A stretch of DNA of 64,000 nt from an uncultured Lachnoclostridium sp. (GCA_946499505.1 CAMMSL010000002.1:1-64000), one strand, 5' to 3'; shown: positions 1 to 8,825, numbered from the stretch's first letter. Made by a program: numbers and translations. The notes: generated from the sequence alone by a model not told the origin.

Positions 1-65
1 TGCTCCCTTTTCAAACGATTTTCCTTTCCTGAGTCGGTACGAAAAATCGGAATTTATCTTATATG

Positions 66-94
66 CTGACATACACCCGCGCAAATGCTATTAT
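66..94 (+). promoter_or_regulatory. Putative sigma-A promoter
   Basis: CTGACA (66-71) and TATTAT (89-94) are separated by 17 bases. It lies upstream of the first gene, whose start has a very strong ribosome binding site (GGGGGGAGG). The match is good but not tested. Confidence 0.45.
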
Positions 95-142
95 TAGAAA
101 AATGATATTTATAGCAGGATATATGTAAAAGGGGGGAGGTCT

Positions 143-811
143 ATGAGCATTAAGAAAAAACGGTTACTTACAGCGACGGGAATCACTGTTTTTACTGTAT
201 TGATCATTGTCCTGTTCCTGTTTGGAGATGCATATACATCCGGAGGTCTTGGGACGGTCCAGTATACAACGCTTGGGACGGTTCGGAAAATGGATCTGGA
301 GAACGGGATCGTTACCGTGCGGCTCCATGGAGAGGATGAAGATTATAATTACGAGTATAAAAGTGTACTTCATTATCTCGAGGATGAGCAGCTCGATCTG
401 AAATTTAATCATCCGGATATCGATTGCGCAGGATTCGAAGAGGGAGATGTCCTTGCCTTTCAGTATTTTGCAACGGATGAAGATGAACGGCCGCTTCCGG
501 CGCGGAGTGCCAGGGTGCTGGGGAAAGAGAATCCAAACTCAAATATCAGCCGGATGAATTTTGTTTCCGCAGAGGGAGAAATCCTGTCGATCGACAATGA
601 GAGGCCGCAATCTATGGTCGTCATGGCAGATCTGGCGGACATCGGCGAGACGGAAATCACTCTTGATATTTCATGGGCGCTCCCAGAGCCGGGGGAGTAT
701 TATGAAGAAGGACAGAAAATACGGTTTTACTATGAACCGCCGCGCGAAAACCGGATTCCGGGCAGCGTGTATATCGGTTCCTATGAGGAGCAGATTGTTG
801 TGCTGGAATAG
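143..811 (+). CDS. Membrane-anchored protein of unknown function
   Basis: A 222-residue protein that I do not recognise. It begins with a short basic stretch (KKKR) followed by one hydrophobic segment at about residues 9-27, with no lipobox cysteine, so it is probably an uncleaved N-terminal anchor with the rest outside the cell. The outside part is acidic and looks like two related beta-rich halves: residues about 43-125 (GTVRKMDLENGIVTVRL ... EGDVLAFQYFA) and 145-220 (GEILSIDN ... EGQKIRFYYE). Each half has a G-x-V/I-x-x-(I/M)-D opening and an EG-(D/Q) turn, as in OB-like folds. The ATG is preceded by GGGGGGAGG at ideal spacing. A convergent sdpRI-like pair follows. No function is assigned. 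Confidence 0.75.
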   Translation: MSIKKKRLLTATGITVFTVLIIVLFLFGDAYTSGGLGTVQYTTLGTVRKMDLENGIVTVRLHGEDEDYNYEYKSVLHYLEDEQLDLKFNHPDIDCAGFEEGDVLAFQYFATDEDERPLPARSARVLGKENPNSNISRMNFVSAEGEILSIDNERPQSMVVMADLADIGETEITLDISWALPEPGEYYEEGQKIRFYYEPPRENRIPGSVYIGSYEEQIVVLE

Positions 812-850
812 TTTAAGACAAGTTACGAATTTCACAGACTGGAAAAGTAT

Positions 851-900
851 CCACTGGGAGACGGGCAGCAGGTATCGCCAGCGCACCCGCCTCCCGGTGG
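851..900. terminator. Long imperfect hairpin between convergent genes
   Basis: CCACTGGGAGACGGGC (from 851) pairs with the reverse of GCACCCGCCTCCCGGTGG (to 900) with a few mismatches, giving a GC-rich stem of about 17 bp. It sits in the 130-bp gap between a + gene and a - gene, where a shared terminator is expected, but neither side has a clear run of T, so intrinsic termination is uncertain. Confidence 0.4.
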
Positions 901-941
901 ATTGCGGACATTATTTCCATTGGCATTTAGTTCTACTGAAT

Positions 942-1601
942 TTACACTCCTCGTTTAAACAGCCAGAAAGAATACACTGCCGGCACTCCTGCGCAGATCA
1001 GTACAATTACGATAAGCGCGGCAAGTGTTCCGTAATCGCCCATTGCATTGCCCAGAAAGCCCGTGATGATCAGGAGGAAGCCGCCCAGTATAAACGTCTT
1101 TCCGCCCAGCCGATGTGTCCGGTTCCAGTTTTCTGTGCTGTTCAGTGTCCATGGAACGCGGATACCTATTGTGTAGTTTTGCTGGAGCTTCGGCATATAG
1201 TTCCCGAGGACGATGAAGAGGATGCCAATCAGTATAGAAACAATAATCCCCACATCTATGTCCATGCCGAGAGCAACCCCGTAAGTAATACCGTTTACGA
1301 TAAGCGACATTACCGGGATGATCCAGAGCACCAGCGTGAGTGGCTTTTTGTGGATGTTTCGCCTCTTCGGGTCATTAAGGGTGATAAAAGAGACAAACAG
1401 CTGCAGTACGGCCAGAATACAGGGCATGCCGAATACGGCAAACGCTTTTCCCGAGTATCCGTCCGCCTGTCCGTCTGCGCCCCAGTGTGTCGCAATCTGT
1501 TCGGGCAGCCGGTTCCATACGATGAGGCCGAACAGGATCGGCAGCAGTGTGCTCAGTGTTGTAATGATAATTGTTATTTTATATTTTTTTACATTCTCCA
1601 T
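942..1601 (-). CDS. SdpI-family membrane protein (DUF1648 domain)
   Basis: A 219-residue integral membrane protein with about six hydrophobic segments. The N-terminal third has the DUF1648 signature around WNRLPEQIATHWGADGQADG, which follows the first membrane segment. The C-terminal half (IRVPWTLNSTENWNRTHRLGGK) matches the SdpI region. In Bacillus subtilis SdpI is both the immunity protein against the SdpC toxin and a membrane trap for the repressor SdpR. Here it lies 3 bp after an SdpR-like ArsR regulator, so the two form an operon. No sdpC-like toxin gene is seen nearby, so the pair may respond to another membrane stress or a foreign toxin. The start has AAAGGAGAG at good spacing. Confidence 0.85.
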   Translation of the reverse strand: MENVKKYKITIIITTLSTLLPILFGLIVWNRLPEQIATHWGADGQADGYSGKAFAVFGMPCILAVLQLFVSFITLNDPKRRNIHKKPLTLVLWIIPVMSLIVNGITYGVALGMDIDVGIIVSILIGILFIVLGNYMPKLQQNYTIGIRVPWTLNSTENWNRTHRLGGKTFILGGFLLIITGFLGNAMGDYGTLAALIVIVLICAGVPAVYSFWLFKRGV

Positions 1602-1604
1602 CGT

Positions 1605-1871
1605 TTAATTCTCTCCTTTCAGATCTGAAAGCCAGACCATGACTTCCTCCAGCACGGTCAGATTTAATTCATAATAGATAAAATTCTTTTCCCGCGTCTC
1701 GCGGACCAGATCAGCCTTTTTCAGAATTTTCAGGTGATAGGAGACGGTTGCCTGCGTCATGTCAAAGTTCGCGGCTATGTCTCCGGCAGAGAGCCTGCCG
1801 TTTTTCAACATCTCCAGTATTTCGCGGCGTACCGGGTCGGATAACGCTTTAAACGTCTCGGCAAAACTCAA
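1605..1871 (-). CDS. ArsR/SdpR-family autorepressor
   Basis: An 88-residue winged-helix repressor. It opens with the ArsR-family phrase FKALSDPVRREILEML, has the recognition helix in MTQATVSYHLKILKKADLV, and ends in a beta wing (REKNFIYYELN). No metal-binding cysteine pair (such as ELCVCDL) is present, which fits the SdpR subgroup, whose release depends on a membrane partner and not on metal. The start codon is TTG, with GGAAG about 8 bases upstream. The promoter region holds a perfect 26-bp palindrome just before the gene, so autoregulation is likely. It is followed directly by the sdpI-like gene. Confidence 0.85.
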   Translation of the reverse strand: MSFAETFKALSDPVRREILEMLKNGRLSAGDIAANFDMTQATVSYHLKILKKADLVRETREKNFIYYELNLTVLEEVMVWLSDLKGEN

Positions 1872-1890
1872 TCGTCCACTTCCTTTCCAA

Positions 1891-1944
1891 AGTATTTAGA
1901 AATATTTCTAAATACTGTATAGCACTGTGACGAAAAAAAGTCAA
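1891..1944 (-). promoter_or_regulatory. sdpRI promoter with perfect palindromic operator
   Basis: Reading the minus strand, TTGACT (1944-1939) and TATACA (1921-1916) are spaced 17 bases apart. Immediately downstream is a perfect 26-bp palindrome at 1891-1916 (half-site AGTATTTAGAAAT), which overlaps the -10 end and the start point. A repressor bound there would block transcription. The placement, directly before an ArsR-type gene, points to autorepression. Confidence 0.75.
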
Positions 1945-2100
1945 TAAGGTTTTGAAAAACAGGTTAGAAAAAAATCATCTGGAATCCCGCCAGCTCCTGT
2001 GCTATGATATAGCCAAAGCATTAATACATTCCGGCATGTTTTTGTTTCTGAAAGGCATTTCGCCATTTCATCATTTCTAATTACATTCAGGAAAATCTCG

Positions 2101-2925
2101 ATGCTTTTATTCCCAATTGATATAGCAGAGAGGTTTCTGGAACTATTGGAAATCAATACACTTGAGAATGCTGTTTATATGTCGATGAAGAACGATCTGT
2201 CATTTTTGATCGACGGGAGACTTTCCCTTTATGAACATCAGTCCACCTATAACCCGAACCTTCCGCTGCGTTTCCTTATCTATATTTCCCAGTTTTATGC
2301 GGGAATGACGAGGAACGAGAACCTGTACGGAACCAAGGTCGTGCAGATTCCGCCGCCGGAGTTTGTTATCTTCTACAATGGGGAAAAAGATATGCCGGAG
2401 GAGACGCTGCTGAGACTGTCGGATATGTACAGGATAAAGGTGGAGAACCCGAAACTGGAACTGGAAGCAGTGATGCTCAATATTTCAGGGTCAAATAACA
2501 GCAGGCTTAAGGAAGCGTGCAGGACGCTTAAGGATTACGCAGTATACACGGATAAGATCCGCCTGTATTCAAAAGAGCAGCCATTGGCGGAGGCTGTGGA
2601 GCGGGCAATCGATGAGTGTATTGCGGAAGATGTTCTAAAGGATTTTTTGACGAAGCACAGGGCGGAGGCGAAAGCGATGAGTATTTTTGAATACGATCAG
2701 GAGAAACATATCAGACAGGAGCGGGAAGAAGCATGGGAGGAGGGCAGGGCCTCCGGACTGCAGGAGGGCAGAGCCTCTGGTCTGAAGGATGGTCAGGCTT
2801 CAGGACTGAAACTTGCAGAGATGATTTTCAGGCTCTTCCGGGAGGGGAAAACTATAGAGGAGATATCAGCCGACTGTAATCTCCCGGCAGAACAGATAAG
2901 GGAACTTCTCGGACAGGAAAAATAA
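2101..2925 (+). CDS. Rpn/PD-(D/E)XK-type nuclease family protein, N-terminus probably lost
   Basis: A 274-residue protein of the Rpn family (recombination-promoting nuclease / transposase-like, PD-(D/E)XK fold), common in multiple copies in Lachnospiraceae. Family landmarks seen are TLENAVYMSMKNDLSFLIDGR, LYEHQST (the D...ExQ nuclease core), NPNLPLRFLIY, a PPPEFVIFYNGEKDMPEE block and a C-terminal tail of about ten-residue repeats (EEGRASGLQ, EGRASGLK, DGQASGLK). Members normally have 30-40 residues before TLENA with a DxxFRxLF motif. Here only 18 residues precede it and they do not fit, so the 5' end looks replaced or truncated. AGGA lies 10 bases before the ATG. Whether it is functional is doubtful. 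Confidence 0.7.
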   Translation: MLLFPIDIAERFLELLEINTLENAVYMSMKNDLSFLIDGRLSLYEHQSTYNPNLPLRFLIYISQFYAGMTRNENLYGTKVVQIPPPEFVIFYNGEKDMPEETLLRLSDMYRIKVENPKLELEAVMLNISGSNNSRLKEACRTLKDYAVYTDKIRLYSKEQPLAEAVERAIDECIAEDVLKDFLTKHRAEAKAMSIFEYDQEKHIRQEREEAWEEGRASGLQEGRASGLKDGQASGLKLAEMIFRLFREGKTIEEISADCNLPAEQIRELLGQEK

Positions 2926-2974
2926 TACTACGACAGGCAATGGTTCAGCTTTCCGGCTGAAACTACGGGTTTTA

Positions 2975-3009
2975 GGGGATGCCGCATTTATGCGGCATCC
3001 CCCGTTTTT
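2975..3009 (+). terminator. Rho-independent terminator
   Basis: GGGGATGCCGCA (2975-2986) pairs perfectly with TGCGGCATCCCC (2991-3002), leaving a 4-base loop, and is followed by CGTTTTTC. It ends the Rpn-type gene. Confidence 0.9.
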
Positions 3010-3151
3010 CTAATCAGGATCAGCATAAATCACTTTTCAAACAGCAACAGCTTTGCTATGCTATTAAGGTAAGTGTATCAGTAAATACATTCAGAAAAGA
3101 TATAAAACAGCAGCATATTTCGCCGCTGCATATTCGGGAGGCACAGCAGAT

Positions 3152-4864
3152 ATGGAAAAATGGTTCATCACTATGAAAAAAGCGGATTTTAATCAGATTG
3201 GAGAGAAATATCATATTTCGCCGATTCTTGCGAGACTGATCCGCAACAGGGATATCATCGGGGATGAGGCTGTTGATTTCTATCTGAACGGAACGATAGC
3301 AGATCTCTATGACGGTATGCTGATGAAAGATATGGACCGGGCGGTGGAGATCCTGTCAGAGAAGATCCGGGAGGAGAAGAGGATCCGTGTGATCGGTGAT
3401 TATGATATAGACGGGGTGAATGCCACGTACATTCTCCAGCAGGGACTCTCGGAGCTGGGAGCGGATGTGGATACGGATATCCCGGACCGGATCAAGGATG
3501 GGTACGGGCTGAATATCGACTTGATCGACCGGGCGATCGACGACGGAATCGACACGATCATCACCTGTGACAACGGGATTGCCGCAGCGGATGAGATTGC
3601 CTACGGGAAAGAAAACGGACTGACGATCGTTGTGACGGATCATCATGAAGTACCCTATGTGGAAATGAACGGGGAGAAAGAATACATACTGCCCCGGGCT
3701 GACGCAGTGGTCGATCCCCACAGGGCGGACTGCGAATATCCGTTTAAGGGGCTGTGCGGCGCAGCGGTGGCATATAAGCTGATCGAGGCGCTGTATAATG
3801 TAATGCTGAGGGATCCGGAAGATGTGGACTACCTTATGGAAAATGTAGCCATCGCCACAGTGGGCGATGTGATGGATCTGACCGGGGAGAACCGGATCTT
3901 TGTAAAGCAGGGACTGGAGATGCTCAAACGGACGCAGAATCCGGGGCTGAAAGCTCTGATTGAATGTACGGGTATTGATGTGGAGCGGCTGAACGCTTAT
4001 CATATCGGGTTTGTTATCGGCCCCTGTATCAATGCCAGCGGAAGACTGGACACGGCAAAGCGTGCTCTGGATCTACTGAACGCCCGTACCAGACGGGATG
4101 CGGTCATGCTGGCGGAGGACTTAAAAGCCCTTAATGACAGCAGGAAAGAGATGACCGAGCGGGGTGTCGAGGAAGCGGTGCAGATGATCGAGAGTACCTC
4201 TCTGAAGGACGACCGGGTGCTTGTGGTTTATCTGCCGGACTGTCATGAGAGCATTGCGGGGATCATTGCCGGGCGCATTCGTGAGAAATATTACAGACCT
4301 ACATTTGTGCTTACAAGAGCGGAAGAGGGAGTCAAGGGTTCCGGGCGCTCCATCGAGACTTACGATATGTTTGCCCAGATGTGCAGGTGCAGGGCGCTGT
4401 TTACCAAGTTCGGCGGGCATAAGCTGGCAGCCGGGCTCTCACTGGAAGAAGAGAATGTGGAGCGCTTCCGGGAGACGATCAATGAGCTCTGCGAGCTGAG
4501 CGACGAGGATCTTCAGGAAAAAGTATCCATCGATATGAGACTGCCGTTCCCCTATATCACGGAACAGCTTGTAAATGAACTTGAACTTCTGGAACCATTC
4601 GGCAAGGGGAATCCGAAGCCTCTCTTTGCCGAGAGGAACCTGAGAGCTATAAGTCCGCGCATCTTTGGGAAAAACAGAAATGTGCTTAAATGCAGACTTC
4701 AGGATCAGCAGGGAAACCAGATGGAAGCCGTGTACTTCGGCGATGTGGAAGACTGCCTGCAGGCGATGGAGAGGAAGCAGGTCATGTCGTTTACATATTA
4801 TCCGACAATCAACGAATACATGGGGAGAAGGACACTGCAGCTTACGATTGTGAATTATCAGTAA
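3152..4864 (+). CDS. recJ: Single-stranded-DNA-specific exonuclease RecJ
   Basis: A 570-residue 5'-to-3' single-strand exonuclease of the DHH phosphoesterase superfamily, acting in recombination and mismatch/base excision repair. The family motifs are clear: DYDIDG at 83-88 (motif I), CDNGI at about 139-143, DHHE at 163-166, a GGHKLAAGL-type DHHA1 block (FTKFGGHKLAAGL) and GSGRSIETYDM. The C-terminal OB region (LLEPFGKGNPKPLFAERNL) is the usual RecJ signature. The length is normal for Firmicutes RecJ. The start MEKWFITMKKADF matches the family and has GGGAGG upstream. It is transcribed alone, between a terminator and a convergent AraC gene. Confidence 0.97.
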   Translation: MEKWFITMKKADFNQIGEKYHISPILARLIRNRDIIGDEAVDFYLNGTIADLYDGMLMKDMDRAVEILSEKIREEKRIRVIGDYDIDGVNATYILQQGLSELGADVDTDIPDRIKDGYGLNIDLIDRAIDDGIDTIITCDNGIAAADEIAYGKENGLTIVVTDHHEVPYVEMNGEKEYILPRADAVVDPHRADCEYPFKGLCGAAVAYKLIEALYNVMLRDPEDVDYLMENVAIATVGDVMDLTGENRIFVKQGLEMLKRTQNPGLKALIECTGIDVERLNAYHIGFVIGPCINASGRLDTAKRALDLLNARTRRDAVMLAEDLKALNDSRKEMTERGVEEAVQMIESTSLKDDRVLVVYLPDCHESIAGIIAGRIREKYYRPTFVLTRAEEGVKGSGRSIETYDMFAQMCRCRALFTKFGGHKLAAGLSLEEENVERFRETINELCELSDEDLQEKVSIDMRLPFPYITEQLVNELELLEPFGKGNPKPLFAERNLRAISPRIFGKNRNVLKCRLQDQQGNQMEAVYFGDVEDCLQAMERKQVMSFTYYPTINEYMGRRTLQLTIVNYQ

Positions 4865-4966
4865 CGGGCATACATGCCTTATAAAAATACGTCTCCGATT
4901 CTGTGTGTAAAGGAATAGATGCTCTGACCTGTTCTGTGCTTATAGATAATGAGGAGAGGATATATT

Positions 4967-5842
4967 TTACCTGGAAAATCGAAACTGTTTCGGTGTCGTA
5001 CCTTTTTCTTTCCGGAAAGCACGGATCAGATGGCTGCAGTCGCAGAATCCTGTTTCCTGACTGATGTAAGTAAGATCATAATCAGTCTGCAGGAGCAAGT
5101 CTTCCACATGGCTTATCCGCACTTTTCTGATGTAGGTACTGCATGGCATTCCATAGTATCTGTGAAATTTGGCGGCAAAGCTGGAATAGCTCATTCCTGC
5201 CAGAGCAGCAAGCTGCTCCACCCGGATTTCTTCCGGGTAATGACAGCTGATATATTGGGCGGCGGATACAAGCGCCTTTTGATCGGAATTGTCTGCGGGA
5301 ATTTTATGTATTCTGAACCCGTTTTTATACCATATGGAAAGCAATTCGGATATGATCATACAGTACAGAGAATGCGCCTGTATGTCATATCCGAATTGCT
5401 TATGGGTTACTACGTCTACTGCCCGGTCAAATAATGCCTTCATCCGGGTATGCTCCAGTTCCTCTCGACGGAAGTAGCATCTTACTTCGGGTTCGGATTC
5501 TGCCATGCGAAGTATGTCTGATATGCCGGGCAGACTGCTGGAAGGTATATTCAAATGCATAGGATCAACTTTCAGGACATAATAGTGCAGGGGAAAACTT
5601 CCGGAGAGATATATACTGTGCGGTACCTGAGAGTAGAATATAATCAGATCTTCTGGTTCCAGCACACAGGTTTCTTTTCCTGCTTCTACATATGCCTGCC
5701 CTTCAATCATATAGAGAATCTCTATGAAATAATGCCAGTGTGATCTGACAGGAAAGATTCCGCTGTGTTCCGCTTCGAATATGAAAGCTTCATAGGGTGA
5801 ATTCAAAGTATCTGAATATTCAAAATAAGGTTTCATAACCAT
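4967..5842 (-). CDS. AraC-family transcriptional regulator with cupin sensor domain
   Basis: About 291 residues. The N-terminal half is a cupin-type ligand domain (HSGIFPVRSHWHYFIEILYMIEGQ, then a jelly-roll to about residue 140). The C-terminal 100 residues are the two AraC helix-turn-helix units: IRVEQLAALAGMSYSSFAAKF and LTYISQETGFCDCSHLIRAF, ending in GTTPKQFR. A longer version from a TTG codon at 5875 is possible, but AAGGGA stands 5 bases before the ATG at 5842, and a further ATG lies two codons later. It is divergent from the GH113-like gene and exporter and probably regulates them in response to a sugar. Confidence 0.88.
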   Translation of the reverse strand: MVMKPYFEYSDTLNSPYEAFIFEAEHSGIFPVRSHWHYFIEILYMIEGQAYVEAGKETCVLEPEDLIIFYSQVPHSIYLSGSFPLHYYVLKVDPMHLNIPSSSLPGISDILRMAESEPEVRCYFRREELEHTRMKALFDRAVDVVTHKQFGYDIQAHSLYCMIISELLSIWYKNGFRIHKIPADNSDQKALVSAAQYISCHYPEEIRVEQLAALAGMSYSSFAAKFHRYYGMPCSTYIRKVRISHVEDLLLQTDYDLTYISQETGFCDCSHLIRAFRKEKGTTPKQFRFSR

Positions 5843-5917
5843 CAGGTCCCTTCTTTGATAAAGAGATTTATACAATTTTTTTGCCTGTTTATTATATCAT
5901 GGATCTTCTCGCCGTGC

Positions 5918-5923
5918 TATACT
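5918..5923 (+). promoter_or_regulatory. Possible -10 element of the GH113/exporter operon
   Basis: TATACT lies about 75 bases before the glycosidase ATG in the divergent gap, but no good -35 sits 16-18 bases upstream. That is typical of a promoter needing an activator such as the adjacent AraC protein. Weak evidence. Confidence 0.3.
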
Positions 5924-5997
5924 TAGCAGACAGTTTGGGAAAACCTGTATTTCCTGCAAAAAACTGTCATATGACAATATTTGTGCGGAGGATAATT

Positions 5998-6927
5998 ATG
6001 TACAGAGGGATTAATTTTGCGCCGTTCTGCCGACGGGGAACGCTGAACAGCGAGGAAGCGAAGAAGAGTCTGGATTTTATGATCGATAAGACTGGAGCGG
6101 ATTTTGTGATATTTGCTCCAAACGGATTGCAGGAAACCGCTCATTCAGAAGAAATCTGCTATACCTCCGAGGGGACTTGCTCTGATGAGGAACTGGTGGA
6201 TATAATTCGCTATGCGAAATCAAAGGGTATGACAGTAGGTGTAAAACCTACAGTTAACTGTAGAAATGGTTCTTGGAGGGCATACGTCAGTTTTTTTGAG
6301 GAGGACGTAGTCTGTGAACCGAAGTGGGGGAATTGGTTTGCTTCTTATACGGATTTTCAGACACATTATGCCCGGATTGCGCAAAAGGAAGCGTGCGATC
6401 TCTTTATTGCCGGATGTGAGATGGTTATGTCAGAACATCGGGAGAAAGAGTGGAGACAGGTTATCGCTTTGGTGCGGGAAGTGTATGACGGGATTGTTAC
6501 ATATAATACGGATAAATATCAGGAGCACAATGTGAAATGGTGGGACTGCCTGGACATGATTACATCCAGCGGATATTATCCGACAGGAAAATGGGAAGAA
6601 GAACTGAACCGGATTGAATCGGTGGTCAAGAAGTATGATAAGCCGTTTCTTTTTGCAGAAACGGGGTGTATGTCCAGAAGAGGGTCGGCGGGAGTCCCTA
6701 ATGACTGGTCCCTTCAGGGAGATCTGGATCTGCAGGAGCAGACGGAATGGTATGAAGAGATGTTTTCTGCGTGTCAAAAGCGCAGCTGGATCCGGGGATT
6801 TGGACTCTGGGACTGGCCGGCGTATATTGTGTCTGAGAAAAAGGCTGTCAGAGACAGCGGCTATTGGTTTATGAATAAGCCGGCTCAGGAGGTGATCTGT
6901 CATTATTATGAAAAAGAAATATGGTGA
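5998..6927 (+). CDS. Glycoside hydrolase family 113-like (beta-mannanase/mannosidase type), cytoplasmic
   Basis: A 309-residue TIM-barrel glycosidase resembling GH113 (retaining beta-1,4-mannanase group, clan GH-A). Likely catalytic glutamates are E141 in FIAGCEMVM (acid/base, end of strand 4) and E221 in PFLFAETGC (nucleophile, end of strand 7). Other supporting stretches are GINFAPF at the start, GVKPTVN, and TYNTDKYQEHNVKWWDCLD. There is no signal peptide, so it acts inside the cell on short imported oligosaccharides. The ATG is preceded by GGAGG; an upstream in-frame extension is unlikely. The 3' end overlaps the ABC exporter gene by 20 bp, so the two are translationally coupled. The exact substrate is inferred from the family only. 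Confidence 0.8.
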   Translation: MYRGINFAPFCRRGTLNSEEAKKSLDFMIDKTGADFVIFAPNGLQETAHSEEICYTSEGTCSDEELVDIIRYAKSKGMTVGVKPTVNCRNGSWRAYVSFFEEDVVCEPKWGNWFASYTDFQTHYARIAQKEACDLFIAGCEMVMSEHREKEWRQVIALVREVYDGIVTYNTDKYQEHNVKWWDCLDMITSSGYYPTGKWEEELNRIESVVKKYDKPFLFAETGCMSRRGSAGVPNDWSLQGDLDLQEQTEWYEEMFSACQKRSWIRGFGLWDWPAYIVSEKKAVRDSGYWFMNKPAQEVICHYYEKEIW

Positions 6928-8716
6928 TACATTTGATTATGAAGAAAGTTTAGATCAGGAAAAGAAAATTACCAGAATCTTCACCAGCAGTCATGGTCAC
7001 AACCTGAAGACGCTGCTCCTTCTTTACCGGGGACATTATCCTGCTCTGGCAGGATCGGTGATTTTTTTTGTGATCAAGCATTCACCTACGTGGGTCATTC
7101 CGGTGGTTACAGCCAATCTTATCAATGCAGTGACTGGAAATGATCCTCATCTGGCCAGAACAATCACCGTCAATACGGTGCTTATGATTTTGTTCCTGCT
7201 TCAGAATATACCGACAAATTATGTACATACATGGCTATATGCAAAAAGTGTCCGTGATGTGGAACGAAGACTCAGGGAGGCACTGGTCGTAAAACTTCAG
7301 ATGCTTTCCATATCATTCCATAAAGAGACCCAGTCAGGCAGGCTGCAGTCCAAGATAATGCGTGACGTAGAGCAGATTCAGACTCTGTCGGCGCAGATAT
7401 TTCTGACAGTACTGACAACTATGCTGAATATTGTTGTGTCTTTTGGCGTTGTCCTGACGAGAAGCCCTGTTATTTTTCTGTTTTATATACTGACTATGCC
7501 TGTCGCTATATTTCTGGTAGTAGTATTCAAGGGAAAGATAAAGGAGTATAATCGCAGTTTCCGACGCGAGATGGAAGAAACATCCGCTAAAGTTATGGAG
7601 ATGGTGGAAATGGTTCCTGTGGCGAGAGCGCATGCTCTTGAAAAGCAGGAGACGAAGAAGATGGGAGTACAGCTTGATCAAATTGCAAAAAAGGGGCTGA
7701 AGCTGGACATGGTACAGACATATTTTTCGTCTATCAGCTGGGTGGCATTTCAGGTATTTCAGGTCCTTTGCCTTGCGTTTACTACATGGATGGCTTACCG
7801 AAAAGTTATAGGAATTGGGGACATTACTCTGTATCAGTCGTATTTTACGTCTATTGTTGCACAGATATCCAATTTGATCGCGCTTCTTCCTATCATATCG
7901 AAGGGGCTGGAATCTGTTGATTCTGTAGGAGATATTATATGCGCCAATGATGTGGAGGATTCCAAGGATAAGAAAAAGCTGGAGTATGTCAGAGGCGATA
8001 TCACATTCAGCCATCTGACATTTTCATATCCGAAAAATGAACGGCCTGTCTTAAATGACTTGAATTTGACGATCCATCAGGGAGAAACGGTTGCTTTTGT
8101 AGGTGCTTCGGGATCGGGAAAGACAACGCTTATCAATCTTGCAATCGGATTTATGAAACCTGATTCCGGACATATTTTTATTGATGGCTGTGATATAGAA
8201 AAAATAAATCTGCAGAGCTACCGCAGATATATTGCTGTAGTACCGCAGCAGTCCGTGATTTTTACCGGAACACTCAGAGAGAACATCACATATGGACTAA
8301 AAGATTTTCCGGAAGAAAAGCTACAGGAAGTGGTCCGGGCAGCTAACCTTGAGGATGTGGTGGCGAAGCTGCCTCAGGGGCTCGATACAGTACTGACTGA
8401 ACATGGAGAAAATCTGTCTGGAGGCCAGCGTCAGCGGATCTCGATTGCAAGAGCATTTGCCCGGGATCCCAGGATTTTAATCTTGGATGAAGCTACATCT
8501 GCACTGGACAGTGTGTCGGAGAAAAAGATCCAGGAGTCTATCCGCAGACTGATAAAAGGAAGGACTACTCTGATTGTTGCACACCGGCTGTCCACTATCC
8601 GGGATGCGGATAAGATTGCCGTGATTGGCGAGGGCGGGCTGCTGGAATATGGAACCTGGCAGGAACTAATGGATAAAAAGGGAGAGTTTTACAAAATGAG
8701 ATCTCTTCAGGCATGA
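6908..8716 (+). CDS. ABC exporter half-transporter (fused membrane and ATPase domains)
   Basis: A 602-residue MsbA/BmrA-like half-transporter that should work as a homodimer. The membrane domain covers roughly residues 30-330 with six helices. The ATPase domain follows: Walker A GASGSGKTT near residue 399, Q-loop VPQQSV, signature LSGGQRQR near 504, Walker B ILILDEATSALD near 523, and the switch histidine in VAHRLST. The substrate cannot be read from sequence. Overlap with the GH113-like gene is notable: a glycosidase coupled to an exporter-type pump, not an importer. Some members of this fold are reported to import, so the direction is open. AraC control is likely. Confidence 0.92.
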   Translation: MKKKYGDTFDYEESLDQEKKITRIFTSSHGHNLKTLLLLYRGHYPALAGSVIFFVIKHSPTWVIPVVTANLINAVTGNDPHLARTITVNTVLMILFLLQNIPTNYVHTWLYAKSVRDVERRLREALVVKLQMLSISFHKETQSGRLQSKIMRDVEQIQTLSAQIFLTVLTTMLNIVVSFGVVLTRSPVIFLFYILTMPVAIFLVVVFKGKIKEYNRSFRREMEETSAKVMEMVEMVPVARAHALEKQETKKMGVQLDQIAKKGLKLDMVQTYFSSISWVAFQVFQVLCLAFTTWMAYRKVIGIGDITLYQSYFTSIVAQISNLIALLPIISKGLESVDSVGDIICANDVEDSKDKKKLEYVRGDITFSHLTFSYPKNERPVLNDLNLTIHQGETVAFVGASGSGKTTLINLAIGFMKPDSGHIFIDGCDIEKINLQSYRRYIAVVPQQSVIFTGTLRENITYGLKDFPEEKLQEVVRAANLEDVVAKLPQGLDTVLTEHGENLSGGQRQRISIARAFARDPRILILDEATSALDSVSEKKIQESIRRLIKGRTTLIVAHRLSTIRDADKIAVIGEGGLLEYGTWQELMDKKGEFYKMRSLQA

Positions 8717-8825
8717 AGATTCGGCTGGAAATTTGTCTGTTCAAAACTGCTTTTATTTTAACATTAAAAATACTGATTAAAATTGTTAAAAACATAATTA
8801 GATTACCCTGCTTACAGAAAAATGT

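Noticed and set aside
561..1628. A 355-codon open frame on the + strand opposite the sdpRI-like pair
   Set aside because: It is antisense to two well-recognised genes, has no ribosome site, and its translation is rich in Cys/His/Arg without any family pattern.
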